64,000 nt of DNA from Stichopus chloronotus (GCA_021234535.1 CM037836.1:13189111-13253110); one strand, 5' to 3'; positions 24,808-37,044 are shown, numbered from the stretch's first letter. Notes: a model not told the origin generated them from the letters alone. Numbers and translations: made by a program.

Positions 24808-25342
24808 GTGCAGGGCCTTGACCAAGCCAAGACCAAACCTCAACTCCCTAACATTCTCTGATAACCATTCCAGCTAGACCAGGGAAACAACTGGTGAAGA
24901 ACAATAACCCCTCTGTATGCAATGTCCACACAACCAGCAAGGGGGGCTATGTAATAGATTCTAAAATTAGCTGTCAGGGAACTTTGCCATCATGGTACAT
25001 TAGTTGTGTACACAGTGGACACTGGATACTACAGGGAGTGCTAGTAATGCCAAAGAATAATATGCTGGTCCCACGAACCCCGACTTGCCCGGGTAACCAA
25101 TTAAAAGCAAGGTCAACTCACTCTTTTTAGCTGGGAACAGGGGTTGGGTCAGGCTGGGTCAGGGCTTCTCAATCCTCCTCGGAAGGTGGATTGAGTCGGA
25201 GTTTGCCCCACTCACCTCCCGCGGTGCGTAAATAAACTTTGCCTGAGGGGGATTTTTCGGTTTGCTCTCACTCCGTGTATCTTGCCATTAATAAACTAGC
25301 TGTATGATTGTAAAGGACAACAGCACAAAGGAGTAACTGGAA

Positions 25343-25480
25343 ATGGCGAGCGAGAGCAGCGACAGGGGTGTTTGGTCTGGCACAGAGGTTCACGTGTTAT
25401 TGGGTATTTGGGGAGACAAGGCCATTTTAGACAAAATGGACGGAACTTGCAGAAATTCGAAAATTTTCCAAATCTTATGA
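25343..25480 (+). pseudogene. Truncated Myb/SANT-like DNA-binding domain (N-terminal part)
   Basis: An ATG opens a 45-residue frame reading MASESSDRGV, then WSGTEVHVLLGIWGDKAILD, then KMDGTCRNSKIFQIL and a stop. The spacing W-S-x-x-E-V-x-x-L-L-x-I-W, followed by a basic/acidic helix, D/E-G-T-x-R-N-x-K-I-F, matches helices 1 and 2 of the trihelix-like Myb/SANT domain (Myb_DNA-bind_4 type). That domain occurs in ZSCAN-like host proteins and in proteins linked to PIF/Harbinger transposons. The third helix and everything after it are missing. The in-frame TGA falls where the helix 2 to 3 link should be, and a MITE A begins about 60 bp further on. The 200 bp upstream is GC- and CpG-rich, as a promoter or 5' UTR might be. 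It could be a first exon with an unrecognised donor, but a broken copy is more likely. Confidence 0.6.
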
Positions 25481-25539
25481 TGTGCAACTACCGTAAACAT
25501 GCTTAATGATAGTGTACGCTTTCTTAACTCAAGCTAATA

Positions 25540-26076
25540 ACATCAGCATGACATACAAAAGAAAATAGCAATAATCATTATTAAACCATTCAGTCTCATC
25601 AATAAACGTCTGCCAAAGCTTCATCTCCTTAAAACATTATGGAAGTTATGAGTAATGGAAGATGCATCATTTGAATTTTAAAACATTTGGGTGAACAAGT
25701 CAGTGTTGAGCAACAAATAACGGAATTTCTCTCTGTGAGGAGTTCATTTCTTGAAAAGCAGGCTTCTGTCCTTCCTCATTTTGAATAATCTATCATTCTA
25801 CATCTACAAACATTGGTTTCAAACATGCCCGTATGTAGCTTTTTCAGGTGGGGGAGGGGGGTCGATTTTACCACAAGTGGAACATTTTCCCGATAACAAT
25901 GACCAACAACTTAAAACTCATTATATATGTTGCTACTGTAGGCCTATTATCATAGGATGAGCGGAACTCCAGATCTTGTGGCGGGTTCGTCTGAACCCCC
26001 TGAACCCCCCCCCCGGATACGGGCCTATCAAAAATATGGATTTTTTTTCCAAAACAAACGCTTTATTTCCCTTTAA
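25540..26076 (-). mobile_element. MITE family A, copy 5, split by a younger insertion
   Basis: Reverse-orientation family A sequence runs from CATGACATACAAAAG to the terminal AAACGCTTTATTTCCCT-TTAA at 26076. It is interrupted after ACAAACATTGGTTTC and resumes at CAAAAATATGGATTTT, so about 200 bp (25827-26024) was inserted later. The family's left TTAA end has been replaced or lost. Confidence 0.85.
25827..26024. mobile_element. Small TIR element nested in MITE A
   Basis: About 198 bp with short inverse ends GCCCGTAT / ATACGGGC, subterminal G- or C-runs (GGTGGGGGAGGGGGG on the left, C10 on the right) and TTCGTCTGAACCCCCTGAAC near the right end. The flanks TTTCAAAC and TATCAAAA could be a worn 8-bp duplication. 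It is recognised as an insertion because it splits an otherwise continuous family A copy. The parent family is uncertain. Confidence 0.65.
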
Positions 26077-27140
26077 TACAAAGAATGTCACTTGAAGCAA
26101 TATGCAGGAGCAGCGCCAAGATCAGAAAGCGGGGGTTGGGATTGGACATGAATTTAAAATAGAAAAGTGCTACCCTGGGAGGTGATGTGGGCATGAGGAG
26201 GAACTTCGGTGACCACTTCCAAAATTTTGTGACCTAGGTATAAGTAAGGAAAAAACACGGAAATTATTGCACAACTATGTTCATAAATAATGTGGTAGAT
26301 GTATGAACATACAAAGGGCGAGAAAAAAAAAGGAAAAAGAAAATTGTGTTCAAGTCTGAGGTTTTCTGAAGGAAACTATAAATGCGGTAGCTCGAGAAAA
26401 TGTTCAATTCTTAGTGTAGAGAGAAGATGACTTTGCGTGGGGCGCAAACAACTTTTTTCTGAAATGTGACTCAGGTAGATGACTTGAACTCAACAGAGAA
26501 AAAGAATAAAACAAAAATACAGAAAGTGTCACATTCTATTTTGTGAAGACCATCAAAATGACCAATATAAATGTGTACCACACCCCATTTGCTAGAGGAA
26601 TATATAGCTTATAAACGCAGTTTCCAGTCGTTATTAAAGACAGCGTCTCTTAAATGCGAGGGAATAAGTCCCAACACTCCCCCATGGTGCCATCTAGAAA
26701 AAAAAATACAATTAAGACAGATCATCAAAGGGACACAAATAAGCGAGAATAAAAATGTTAAGATTCTTCAATTAACCTGATCAACAGAAAAAAGAAGTGA
26801 ATTTCATTATGTAAAGTTACTGGAAGCTTTTCTGCATCAATATTTCCAAACTACGCTCTCCTTCCCTCACTCATCAACTTCTCACACGTCCCTCACTTTT
26901 CTCGTTTTTTTTTTCCCTTCTATATTGTTTAACGTCGCCCATCGCGTCCTCCCAAATTCCTAATCTATCCCCGTTCACCCTTCTTGCTACGTTAGTGATA
27001 AAAAACAAAAACATTCTTGAGCTGTTTCTACCGGTCTATTTATTCACTCAATATGAAATTACTATTTAAAGTCACAGTGACTTCGTCAGCTCTTCAAAAA
27101 TAAAAAAAAAAGCTGTTTGCATTCCCCATTTACTTAAATT

Positions 27141-27783
27141 CAGGTGCGGTAGCCCCCCCCCGAAAAAAAAGAACAAGAAAAAAATGAGACAAAAATTAAG
27201 GTGAAAAATATAAAGCAGAAAGAATGGGAAGGAGGAGGAAAAGAGAGGAAGGAATCGAGGACAGGATTATGTAAGAGGGTAGCGATTTATACTTGAGCAT
27301 GTTTTTGTAGTATGGAGTGAATGTGGTTGATATTTCTACCCAATTTTCCCTAGGTCCTAGTGACAATTCGAACACTAGATTGACTAGAATCCCATCCAAA
27401 TCGTGAAATAGACGAACACCGCAATATCATAGGCCTACACATAAGATGTGTATACTTTTATTCTTCTGGAATGCTGGCTACGTCACTGCCATGACGTATT
27501 CTGAAAATGCATACTCTTCTCTTTTATATATGACAAATGAAATATGCTTTAGGCAAAACGCTACTTCCGTGTGAGGGTAGGAGGATGGGTGGGGGACAGG
27601 ATGATTCAAAACTGACGAAAAATTAAAACCATTACTTGAAAAATAAGGATTCCTGGAGATATATTAAATTTAAGTTCAGCTTGAAATGTGGCACCATTTT
27701 GCATCTAGCGCACCCTCTATGAGCTAGCCTTAGACCTGCCCCCATGGACCGCCCCCTAACATTTAATTCTCGCTATGCCCCTG
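27141..27783. mobile_element. Second hAT-type element with perfect 8-bp TSD
   Basis: 643 bp flanked by identical CTTAAATT at 27133-27140 and 27784-27791. The ends are CAGGTGCGGTAGC and the inverse of CAGGGGCATAGCG, that is CAGG-initial termini of hAT type with several differences between arms. No transposase is present. It is older than the 23856 element, judging by arm divergence. Confidence 0.75.
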
Positions 27784-27973
27784 CTTAAATTTAAGGAAGC
27801 TGAATATAGCGCGATTATTATGATTAGGAAAAGTGTGGGGGCATATAGGTGTACCAATATTTCAATATACTAATCTGAAACGTCATATTGCCCCTCTAAA
27901 TTAACAAGGTAAGGTATATTAAACAATATATATTTTTCAACGCACGCGGGACAAAAAAGAAAATGTAAAATCA

Positions 27974-28157
27974 TTAAAAGGAAATAATTTGTTTTACAGA
28001 TAGAAATCCAGTTATTTATTGCTCAACAGTAATTTGTTTACCCAAACTTTGCACAATCATTACATAATATTTATTGATGAGACGGAATGTTTTAACGATG
28101 ATTATAGCTTATTTTCTTTGCATGTTGGTGAATTCTAAACTCACTATTCCCCTTCAA
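27974..28157 (+). mobile_element. MITE family A, copy 6 (internally deleted)
   Basis: Keeps a TTAA-AAGGAAATA left end joined directly to the ACAGATAGAAATCCAGTTATTT block, then the family's 3' half through to TATTCCCCTTCAA. About 170 bp of the 5' half is missing compared with copy 4. Confidence 0.6.
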
Positions 28158-28159
28158 AA

Positions 28160-31100
28160 TAAGTAGGAATTTATGGAAGATATGTTCAGATTCAAATCAA
28201 ATTTAGCACCATTTTGCACATATGGAAACCTGTGCACCCGTTACTAGCCTCCTGAGCAAAGTTAATCCATGCTTGAGTAACCTATCACTTGGTGTTTTTC
28301 TTTTCTTTTTTTTCTGTGTATGACTTTTTCATCGCTTTTGATTGGAACTGGATCATTTAGATAGAGGGGAGATAAATATGATAGTTCTGGATAAAGTTCT
28401 GGAATGTTTTGCTAGAAAATGTTCTGCCCTGCCTTGTCTATCCATAATTAGCTTTAATGATTCCTTAGAATATTGATTAGTGCAACGTAGATATAACTTA
28501 GTAATTTCATCATTAAGTCTTTTGAATCCTTGCCTAAACTAACATTCCTATGACAAGAGAACTACAGTCCACGTGTACTGAGAGTGAAATTTCTGCAAAG
28601 AGATCACCAGAAAATAAATCCCAATTTTTCTTTAAATTAAGAACAAAATCACACAAAAATTCATGCAATGTATCATTCTAGTGTTAAAATTACTTTATAT
28701 GAAAAGAGAATGATTTTGTTTATATTTTGCGCACGAAATATGCGATTTCACTGACTTTTTTTCAGCGACAGTAGTCCTGTTTTGGTCAGCTACGTGCAGA
28801 TGTATGTGTAAAGTGGGATATGAAACTAGTATAGATCGGCAATACCAAGTCACATTTTAGTAAACAGTCTCAACTATTGGTTCTTTAAAATTCTGTTTTG
28901 GGTTTTTGTTTCTCGGTCAATTGAAAAGGTTTTTACATCTTTGGAAAGGGCAGTTCCCAATTCTTTATATTCAGTTGAGACAAATGTTGTGACGTACAGT
29001 AACTCCTGCATGCCTGTCAGGCGTGGAAAAGTAGAAAGGTGGCAAAATATTCTCCACCTTACATGTGAGGGGTGTAGTATTCAGTATTTGTGGGGTCATC
29101 ATTACGGCCCTAAAGGTATTCAAATGAAGATAAAAAGTTGGCGAACGTCAAGAAACACTTCGCTCTTTTAAACTGGGAACCCCAAAAGGAAATCACTCCA
29201 CAAAAGTTATGGCAGTTTGAAATTTATTTAATGGGAGAAATTAAAAGCAAGGGAAAATCAATGGACAAATTGTGCCATGAAAAACGAAGAAAAGCGTTTA
29301 TCAAATTACTTATATATGCCCGTGTTTACAATCAACAAAAAAGGAAAGAAATTGTCCCTTTAATGGCATATCCAATAATGTATAAATTTATCAAACAAGT
29401 TTTGCTGTATATTGAATCTTTTTGAAGGTGTTTTGGATGTATGGTTTAACGTGTATAAAAAGAACCGACTACGAGTGTCCGATAAAAGCTGTCTGTCGAT
29501 GTGACGTCACGAAATAATTAGATAACATTTCATGGCCGTGGTCCTCTGGTACAAATCATATCTTTACACAAGTTGACAAATTTTTGGTTCTTTCCGATCA
29601 GAGATGGAGAGGATATTTACTAAAAATAAAAAAAATCGGATCGTAATCCAATCCGATATCGTTGTAGTGTGAACGCGCCTTTACAGTATGTACAGAAACC
29701 TAAGTGCCGGGCCCTTATAAGTCGACAGTTTACTGCAAAATGCTCACATGACAATTCCTTATTACATGCAGCCAATTTAATAATTTCATGCAAAATGTTG
29801 ACTTGTTCACTTGTTTTTGTACGTGAGAAATTAAAAAATAAATGCGAAAGGTATGTCACCCATTTCTTAGCAACTTAACAATAATCGCCAAATGTTGAAT
29901 GACAACTTATCACATCCTGACATTTGTATTTCTGGTTTGGGAAGTGAAAACTTGGACATTTTGCAGAAAATTGTTTAATTGATAGATGTGACAAGTTGTG
30001 ATTTGAACTTTCTTTTGCAGAAATTGAAAGGAAGAAGAATGAACCAGAACGCACAAGTGCGTGGTTTCGATGATTTCATTTTTTTGTTTCTGACATACAT
30101 GCCTAAAACAATATACTGAAACTTGCTTAAGTTTGTAGTACTACATTTATTTTTCATGTCACCAATCGAGGTGTAACATCAATTGTACACAACGACATCT
30201 GCTTAAGTTAGATGGTGACTGATAGCCATCATGATTCAATTTGCTCACCTCCTTGGTAAACAAGGAACATGGCGTAGCTTCCAACATTGTTGTTCCTTTG
30301 CAATTTGTGAAGATGTTTTGGTAAACGATAAACGTAGCCCACTATTCAAGCCTCACGATATGCGCCTATTGCTCAATATGCCAACAGCTCCCTATCACTA
30401 TAAGCCATGTAAAACCATCATGTTGAACGCTTATTGTTAGTACAGGGTAAGTATATGGTACCGGTAGTCCAATCGTCCAGTTACATGGAACCTTTCGTAT
30501 CCAATATGCACTTTTGTAACTTAGTTTGCCATATGCTTATGCTTGACATTTATGCAAACAGGGTTTCCACATGACAAAAAGTGCTACCGTGGAATTTGCA
30601 TGGAAAAATAATAGTTGCATCCCCCTCCCCTAATGAGTGCAAGTATGGCAGTACGGGCGGTCTCGTGTCATCGATATTGATCAGTCAAAACGTATAACGC
30701 CTAATCATTAATAATGAGAAATACACGAAGTCAAGTATCCAAGCTCTTTTTGATGTATTTTTTCTACAAACTTATAGCAAAGCCACATAGCAAATCCCAT
30801 GATATTACATCACTATTGCGTATATTATCATTAAGCCTGTGGAGTTGCCGGCCCAACTACTTCCTGCAGTTGTGTATGCACCGCACTGTGCGACATACAA
30901 AACCAGTGCACGCTACATTTGCATACTGAAGACACAGCCCCTTTGTGCATCATTGGTTAATCTGTAGCTTCATCATCATCAATTGGTCAACGTAAACACT
31001 GCAGAGATGTATAGTATACAGTTCGCGCAGGAAGCTTTTGCCCTGCTTCGAGGTGGTCTACAACTCGTTAGGACACGGATTTAAAACACCGGGCTGAACA

Positions 31101-33500
31101 GGGAGTCCAAGGTCGGGGCAAGCCCGGTTCCGTGGGAACGCAGTATAACAGTCAAAACAAAGTAACTGAAAACTGTCTTACACAAGCTTTAGCTTAAGGC
31201 TATTCATTTAAGGTGGTGAGCATGCCCCTCCAGATAAAGCTCAATTCAACTCACTACCACATAATATAACCACACAAATCAAGGGAGTGAGATTTCAAAA
31301 GGATCTAATGCACAACGAAAAATGATCAAAATAGCCAAAAATTATGACTTCCCTTTGTCCTATCATATAGTTAGGAACAACTTGTATTGCCATCCCAATG
31401 TGGCACCTTCACTGCAAATTTCAGAAAAATCCACCAGTAACTGCAGAAGAAGTAGGCTTTTGAACAGAGAGACAGACATTTTCTCCCCCCTACAGTACCA
31501 CATAAGCTCTACCCACACACCCACACTACCCTACATCTACTTACTACCCTGCTTACTTGTGTCACCAGCTGGGGGCAGGCTGCGGAGAGGAATAATGCAG
31601 CCCCCAAACTCCTTTCTGACAGAAATAAAAGGTTAAGACAGACAATTGGAGCAAACAAACGAGGAAAAGTAATAAAGAATTTTACAGCACAAGCTTGTGA
31701 TAAGTTACATGCCGGAAAAAGTTTGCTCCCATTCATACCGCTAGCTGACTAGAGAGCTATTACAAGATAGATGGTAGAGGGTGGGCGGGCAAGTTCAAAG
31801 GTGGCAATGTGGCCACCTTGATTCAAAAAGATTGGCCACCCCTGAACTAGCTGGTACAGCAAAAATTTTCATAATTATAATTTTGCACAGTTTCTAACTC
31901 TCATATTTTCAGTAACTCTCTAATTTTAACTCTCTAATTCTCTTTGAGAATTTAATATCCCTCATTTGTAACTAAGTAAACATCTGTCACACAAGGGGTA
32001 AGTGTACAACTCTTCAACGATGTGAATTTGCATTTACACAGAAGCTTTCACAACTTTGTTTATAGCAACACCTGATGGGAGGCCACAGTGAATCATATTT
32101 AAACACAATTTGCTATATACAAGCTGGGAAAATTTCTTCACAAGCCGGGCCAACTGCTACACAATGCCAGGCAAATATATGTAGTGATTCTTGTCTGCAT
32201 AACCATTGGGTTTCTAAAGAATAAAAAAAATAGGGTAACTTAAAGAAAAAAAAATCAACATAAAATCAACATTAAGTACTGAGCAAAATTTGAACACCAA
32301 CTGATTGCCTACACTAGACAAAACAAGAATGACATGTCACATACCACCAATGTCCGAGCCTGTGCATGCTTTCAAGGAAAAAGGCAGTACAAACACACAT
32401 ACATATGAACACACACACATACGCTGTGCACTATGTCTGTACATGCAAGATTCTCTTACCAAAGTCAAGAGTAACGATCAGCTAAAACGATACCAAATTC
32501 ACCTCAAATCTTTATTCTTCTACATCCATAACACCAAAGCCTGTGTGACTAACGTATCCTAAAATGTCCACTTCGTTAAACCCATACCATTCTACTCCAT
32601 TATATAAAATAAAATTCTTTATTGCACTGAAAGCAATCTTCTTTTTATAAAAAAAAAAAAAAAATTACTTCACTCCTTGCTCCCTTACTCATTATTTATT
32701 ATCTTAATCACTTGGAAACTGGCCAACATTCAAGACCTTGTAATGTTGCAACGTGGAGTGAATCACCAAATTCGAAATCAGTTATACCACAGTTAAAAAA
32801 AAAAAAAAAGAAGAAATTCCCACTTTTGATTCTGTTGTGAAACATAAAAACACTCAAAGGCACATATATACACTTTTGTTGACTTAAAACAGGTTTTTTT
32901 TATTTAAAAAGAACTACTGTGATTATTTCCAGCTCGATCTCCCGCCTCCGTCGGCAAACACGTAAAAAAGGTAACAACACAACATTCGTGTTACATATCA
33001 CCCATCGTCCACGTGTGTAGGGCTGAGGCAAAGCATAGTAAATTGCGATGACTCATGGGGTGACACACTCAGTTTATGAATAAGAGCTAAAGCAGAACAT
33101 GCAGAGCTAAAGTGTCTTGAAGAGAGAAAATGAATGAAGGGGAATTTCCAACCCGAGATTAGGTTATCATCGTATTAACGGAAAGGTGAGGGTAAATGAA
33201 TTCCGATCTACGACCGAAGAGCGGTGCTGCGAAAAGCAGTCAAAAATTAAAAAGCTGATACTCGATTCCTCTCCGAGCGGAAGAGATTGATCGCCGCTCG
33301 GGTGGACGTACGGGTAACATGATCGCAGTTTTGCACGATTTACTTGAACAAAGAGCTGTGGTAACTCCCTGATTACAGGTTCAAATGCCAAACTTCGCGT
33401 CGTCAGTTTACGGAGTGAGCTCCGAACCTACGACCGCATGTATTAAAATATCATACACATCCAGATTTGGCTGAAATAAAGTAGAGATCACCTTGACATA
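28160..33500. other. Long interval without a supported gene
   Basis: AT-rich. It holds only weak signals: a complete CRE-like TGACGTCA at 29502-29509, a possible lone transposon end AGTGTGAACGCGCC near 29670, a T/A-rich pair of short open frames at 28941-29425 in different frames, and a CpG-rich patch at 33165-33420. No repeat family of the window is present. Confidence 0.5.
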
Positions 33501-33507
33501 ACGAGAG

Positions 33508-33592
33508 GGAGAGGGAGAGGGACAGGGACAGGGAGAGGGACGAGGGGAGAGGGAGGAGGGGACAGGTGGAGGGGACAGGTGGAGGAGAAGTG
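33508..33592 (+). repeat. Purine-rich GGGA/GAGGGA minisatellite
   Basis: Tandem GAGAGG / GACAGG / GGAGGGGACAGGT units, all purine except a few C and T. At least four G-runs of three or more lie within 30 bases, so G-quadruplex formation is possible on this strand. Confidence 0.8.
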
Positions 33593-33735
33593 GTCTTAAC
33601 TGCACTTTGGATGAAATATCAAGTTTATTCATCTGGATTTTCATTAGCACAATAATGCATACATCAAGGGCACGTTCTTGTGAATTCAGCTGATCTGAAT
33701 TTTATTAATTTTGGAATATTCTTACATTTTTCCAG

Positions 33736-33868
33736 GAGCAGTAAGTACCTGGAAAGGTCGGCACTGCGCAACCGGTACCTCTACGATGACTCACAACGAG
33801 TCATTGAATCTCCACATGACAATGGAGCTGCAAGTAGTGCTGTGGGCTTCCATCAAATGGGAAGTTAA
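33736..33868 (+). CDS. Candidate last coding exon (plus strand), unrecognised
   Basis: An acceptor CTTACATTTTTCCAG is followed by one base and 43 codons to a TAA at 33866-33868. The frame reads SSKYLERSALRNRYLYDDSQ, then RVIESPHDNGAASSAVGFHQ, a charged, polar composition fitting a C-terminal tail. A plus-strand AATAAA at 34590-34595 would end a 3' UTR of about 720 bases. No family is recognised. A GTAAGT just inside the exon (33741) looks like a donor but would leave a 5-base exon, so it is not used. Confidence 0.42.
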
Positions 33869-34904
33869 AACTAAATTGCTTCATGCAGCCAGTGATACAT
33901 CATACTGCAAAACAAGATTTATCATACACCATTTGTCATCAAATATATTTTTTTTTGTCATACACTATAGAGGACTGAAACAAATTAAATTCAACTAACT
34001 ACGGAGTCATGCAAATGTAGGTGAAGCAACGTTTCCTGCAAAAAAAATGGCTTCTGATGATAAAACAGTGAGAATAGATTGTGCTTGTTTACTGGTGACT
34101 CATCTATGATTCTGTTTTAAATTTGCAGAAATTCAACTCCATTTACTTCACCTAACCAAAAGGGTCATGGTGCCAATTTTGGTGAAGCAACTGGTTTTGA
34201 TGATAATGTATTACCCCATGAGGACAGGCCGTGCCGGTTTCTGTTGATTTTTGTGACTTAAAGGAAGAATTGGAACAGTAATTCACCCCTAGTGATTTTA
34301 AGTCACATGATGTCTTTCTTTGATAAAACTGTTGGTTCAAAATCTTGTCTCTACAGAAGCCATACAAGTACGCGTGAAACACAGTTCCATGGCGACTAGA
34401 GTTCAGGTGTTTTAATGGTTTCAATTTTGTTTTCGTCAAGTTTACTTGTTAAACTTTAATAGTAGGTGTTATGAAAAAAATGTTTGGTGTGGAAATCAGG
34501 GTTGTCTTTTTATGTTATACTGTGGAGGTAACTGAAAGTAACATATTAAGTAGCGTTGACCTCTACCAAGGATGGAATATAATGCAGTAAATAAAGCCCT
34601 GGTAATATAAAGTATCTTTATGTAAAGGCTCTATTATAATGATAATATAAGACTTATAATGCACCGAAGCCAAAAAAAAAAAAATAGAAAAAGCAAAAGT
34701 AGGAAGTAAGGAACGTGCTGAACAAAGAATGAAGTATGAGGCTGTATTAAGCCTTTATTACATTAAATAAATACCACTTCCATTAAGCACGTATAATAGC
34801 TCATCCACACATTCTATATCCATTACATCATTTTGTAAAACGTAATGGTAAAATCGCAAAACTGGTAACAGCTAGTACATACAATGAGTTACAGAAGTTA
34901 CACA

Positions 34905-35105
34905 ATTAGACTTTTTTTTTAAAAGTTTGGGTCAACAAATTAGTCTAGACTCACAACTAATAATGTCCATCTCTGAAAATATCATTTCTAGAAAAGAAGG
35001 CTATCATCCTACCCTCTTTTAAACAATCTATCATTCAGCATTCACAAATACTGGTTTGAACAATATGACTTTTTTCTGTCAAACAAATGAAATATTCCCC
35101 TTCAA
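34905..35105 (-). mobile_element. MITE family A, copy 7 (truncated)
   Basis: Reverse orientation, keeping AAAAGTTTGGGTCAACAAATT, TCATTTCTAGAAAAGAAGGC, ACAATCTATCATTCAGCATTC without the last base, and an end TATTCCCCTTCAA. The other half is absent. Confidence 0.7.
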
Positions 35106-35592
35106 CTGTTTACTATCACAATCTGTGCCAATGGTACAACAACGACATTTTTCTTTCAACACACCGCACGGTCACAATAAGGATGTCTGACATTTCCGAA
35201 ACTGCCAGGTAAGCCTCAGTTTTCAAAACAGAGAGAAGTTCAAACAATGACATTGCATGAGTAGCAGCAAACACATACAAATGCACTGACCAATCTTTGT
35301 ACGTGCATTTTTTGTCATTTCAGTCAGGAAAAGTTCAAGCAGCTTAAGCAAAACTTAGAGCAGCTAGCTAACCTTCTCCTTATAAATTTCACATGAAGTT
35401 AAGACAAGATTTTTTTTCCCTTTTTTCCTGATAGCAGCTGCTTCTCCGAAATTCATTTCACACACCCTTTGAAAAGTCCATTGCCAATGACTGTGTATAA
35501 TTGAACGACTTGCACGGAATACCGAATATAACAGCTGCGAACACATGATGGAACTTCACGACCAGATACCTTACTAGGTAGGCTTGACTTAC

Positions 35593-35659
35593 CTCAGAGA
35601 GGGATGGATTATAGAGGTGCGGGGTGGTGCTATTTGGGGTTTGGGGATCAATGCATCCT
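35593..35659 (-). CDS. Candidate internal exon (minus strand)
   Basis: A consensus donor GAG|GTAAGT lies on the minus strand at 35593. Upstream of it the frame reads GCIDPQTPNSTTPHLYNPSL then SE, protein-like and open. The acceptor is less clear: an AG near 35660 without much of a pyrimidine tract, or one about 25 bases further upstream behind TTTCATACTAAAAG. The product is unknown. Confidence 0.3.
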
Positions 35660-36130
35660 CTTGAATGCATACTAAATGCACATCTTTTAGTATGAAAGAG
35701 GAGAAATAGGGTTAAATAGTTACCTACCTGATTCTTTTCACACACCACACTTATATCCTTGTTTATTCATACTTGGTAAGAATCCTCAGCTCCTATTGGT
35801 CCATTACAGTCAGGTGACCATGCAATATCTCATGGATAAAACATGGTCAATTAAAGTGAAAAATCACAGGCGGATGAACACTATAAAAACATAGATCAAA
35901 CGGTCTTTTGTCATCTGGCTGTCTCACACAAAACAGTGTTGGTACTTTGCCTATCGCACGAGAACATTGTTGACATCCAGTTAATTGTGTTCTCGGGGCA
36001 TTGTATTCGCAGAAAAGGTAGGTTTTCACAAACCAAAACTTTCTTTCATTTTGATCTGTTTTCATCAAAATCTCTTGTTTTGCATATATAAACAAGGTTA
36101 ATCAACTTGGGACCTGTGCATTAACCACAG

Positions 36131-36232
36131 GATAATGAACTCGTGGGGGTTAACGCTATCGTTGGATGCACTCAGGCTGCGTCGCTGCGCCCTCTTGCAT
36201 TGCTTGCACTAACCCCCCAATTGTGCATTATC
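36131..36232. mobile_element. Foldback element, about 102 bp
   Basis: The left arm GATAATGAACTCGTGGGGGT plus TAACGC is mirrored on the right by GCACTAACCCCCCAA plus TTGTGCATTATC. The arms span 26-27 bases with about five differences. The middle is GC-rich (GCGTCGCTGCGCCC). It resembles compact MITEs with GATAATG ends. No target duplication is visible. Confidence 0.6.
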
Positions 36233-37044
36233 ATACCAACAATGCATGGTTCAGCATTAGCTTTACATTCCTATTACTTTGATCACCCAATCTTAAAGAC
36301 AATGTAGGAATGGTGCAATTACCACTAAACCTATTAAAAGGAGAAAAAGCGTCTAACTGTTGTTAAACTCAATAACTTTATAAACATCCTGCATTACTGG
36401 GTTAATATACATCCCATGTGTAAAGATTAATTGTCCTTCTTAGGTGATGACTTCAAACCTATACACCACCTACCTAAAGAGTGCTTGCCTATAAATACTT
36501 TATCTATTTATAGAACTTGTGTGGGCTGACATATTAGTTACTAAGGAAACAGATATGAAATACGTAACATGAAACCATATAAAGGGAGAAGTATATCATA
36601 AACATCCAATATAGAAAGCAGAGGGTCAAGAAAAGAAGTTACAAATGAGTACTTTTAGAGGCGGAAAGGTGTAGCTTTTCAGAGGTGGATAGGTGTAGTT
36701 GTGAGAGAGACTTCACCTAGTGTCCTATGCTGTATTCTCTCTTGAATAAAATACACCACAAACATGAGTCATAGGTGCAAAGGTATGATGAGTCAAAACT
36801 AATTAAACAGCCAAACGTTTGGCGGTATAAATTCTCCCAGTTGACAGAAAACAGTGTGAAAATTCAAATTTGTCATGTAACTATGAGAATCACTGATGCT
36901 AAGTCTGATGCAATGGTGAACCAGACTTTGCATGGGAGTGCACACGTCAGTTGTCATGACAACACATCCTTACTTACACGTCACCTGCAGCTCTCAGGTC
37001 ACCGTCGTCTCAGGTCGTCTTGATTCACATCCGCCAAAACTTAC

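Noticed and set aside
28941..29425. Two lysine-rich open frames in different frames, near a lone transposon-like end at about 29670
   Set aside because: Joining them would need an assumed frameshift and neither resembles a known transposase. Without the other terminus it is not supported.
31015..31140. GC-rich stretch with tRNA-like words and several short inverted pieces
   Set aside because: A- and B-box matches are too poor on either strand to call a SINE or tRNA.
31796..31841. Sequence reading CAGGGGTGGCCAATCTTTTT on the minus strand, like a hAT terminus
   Set aside because: No partner terminus or 8-bp duplication could be found upstream.
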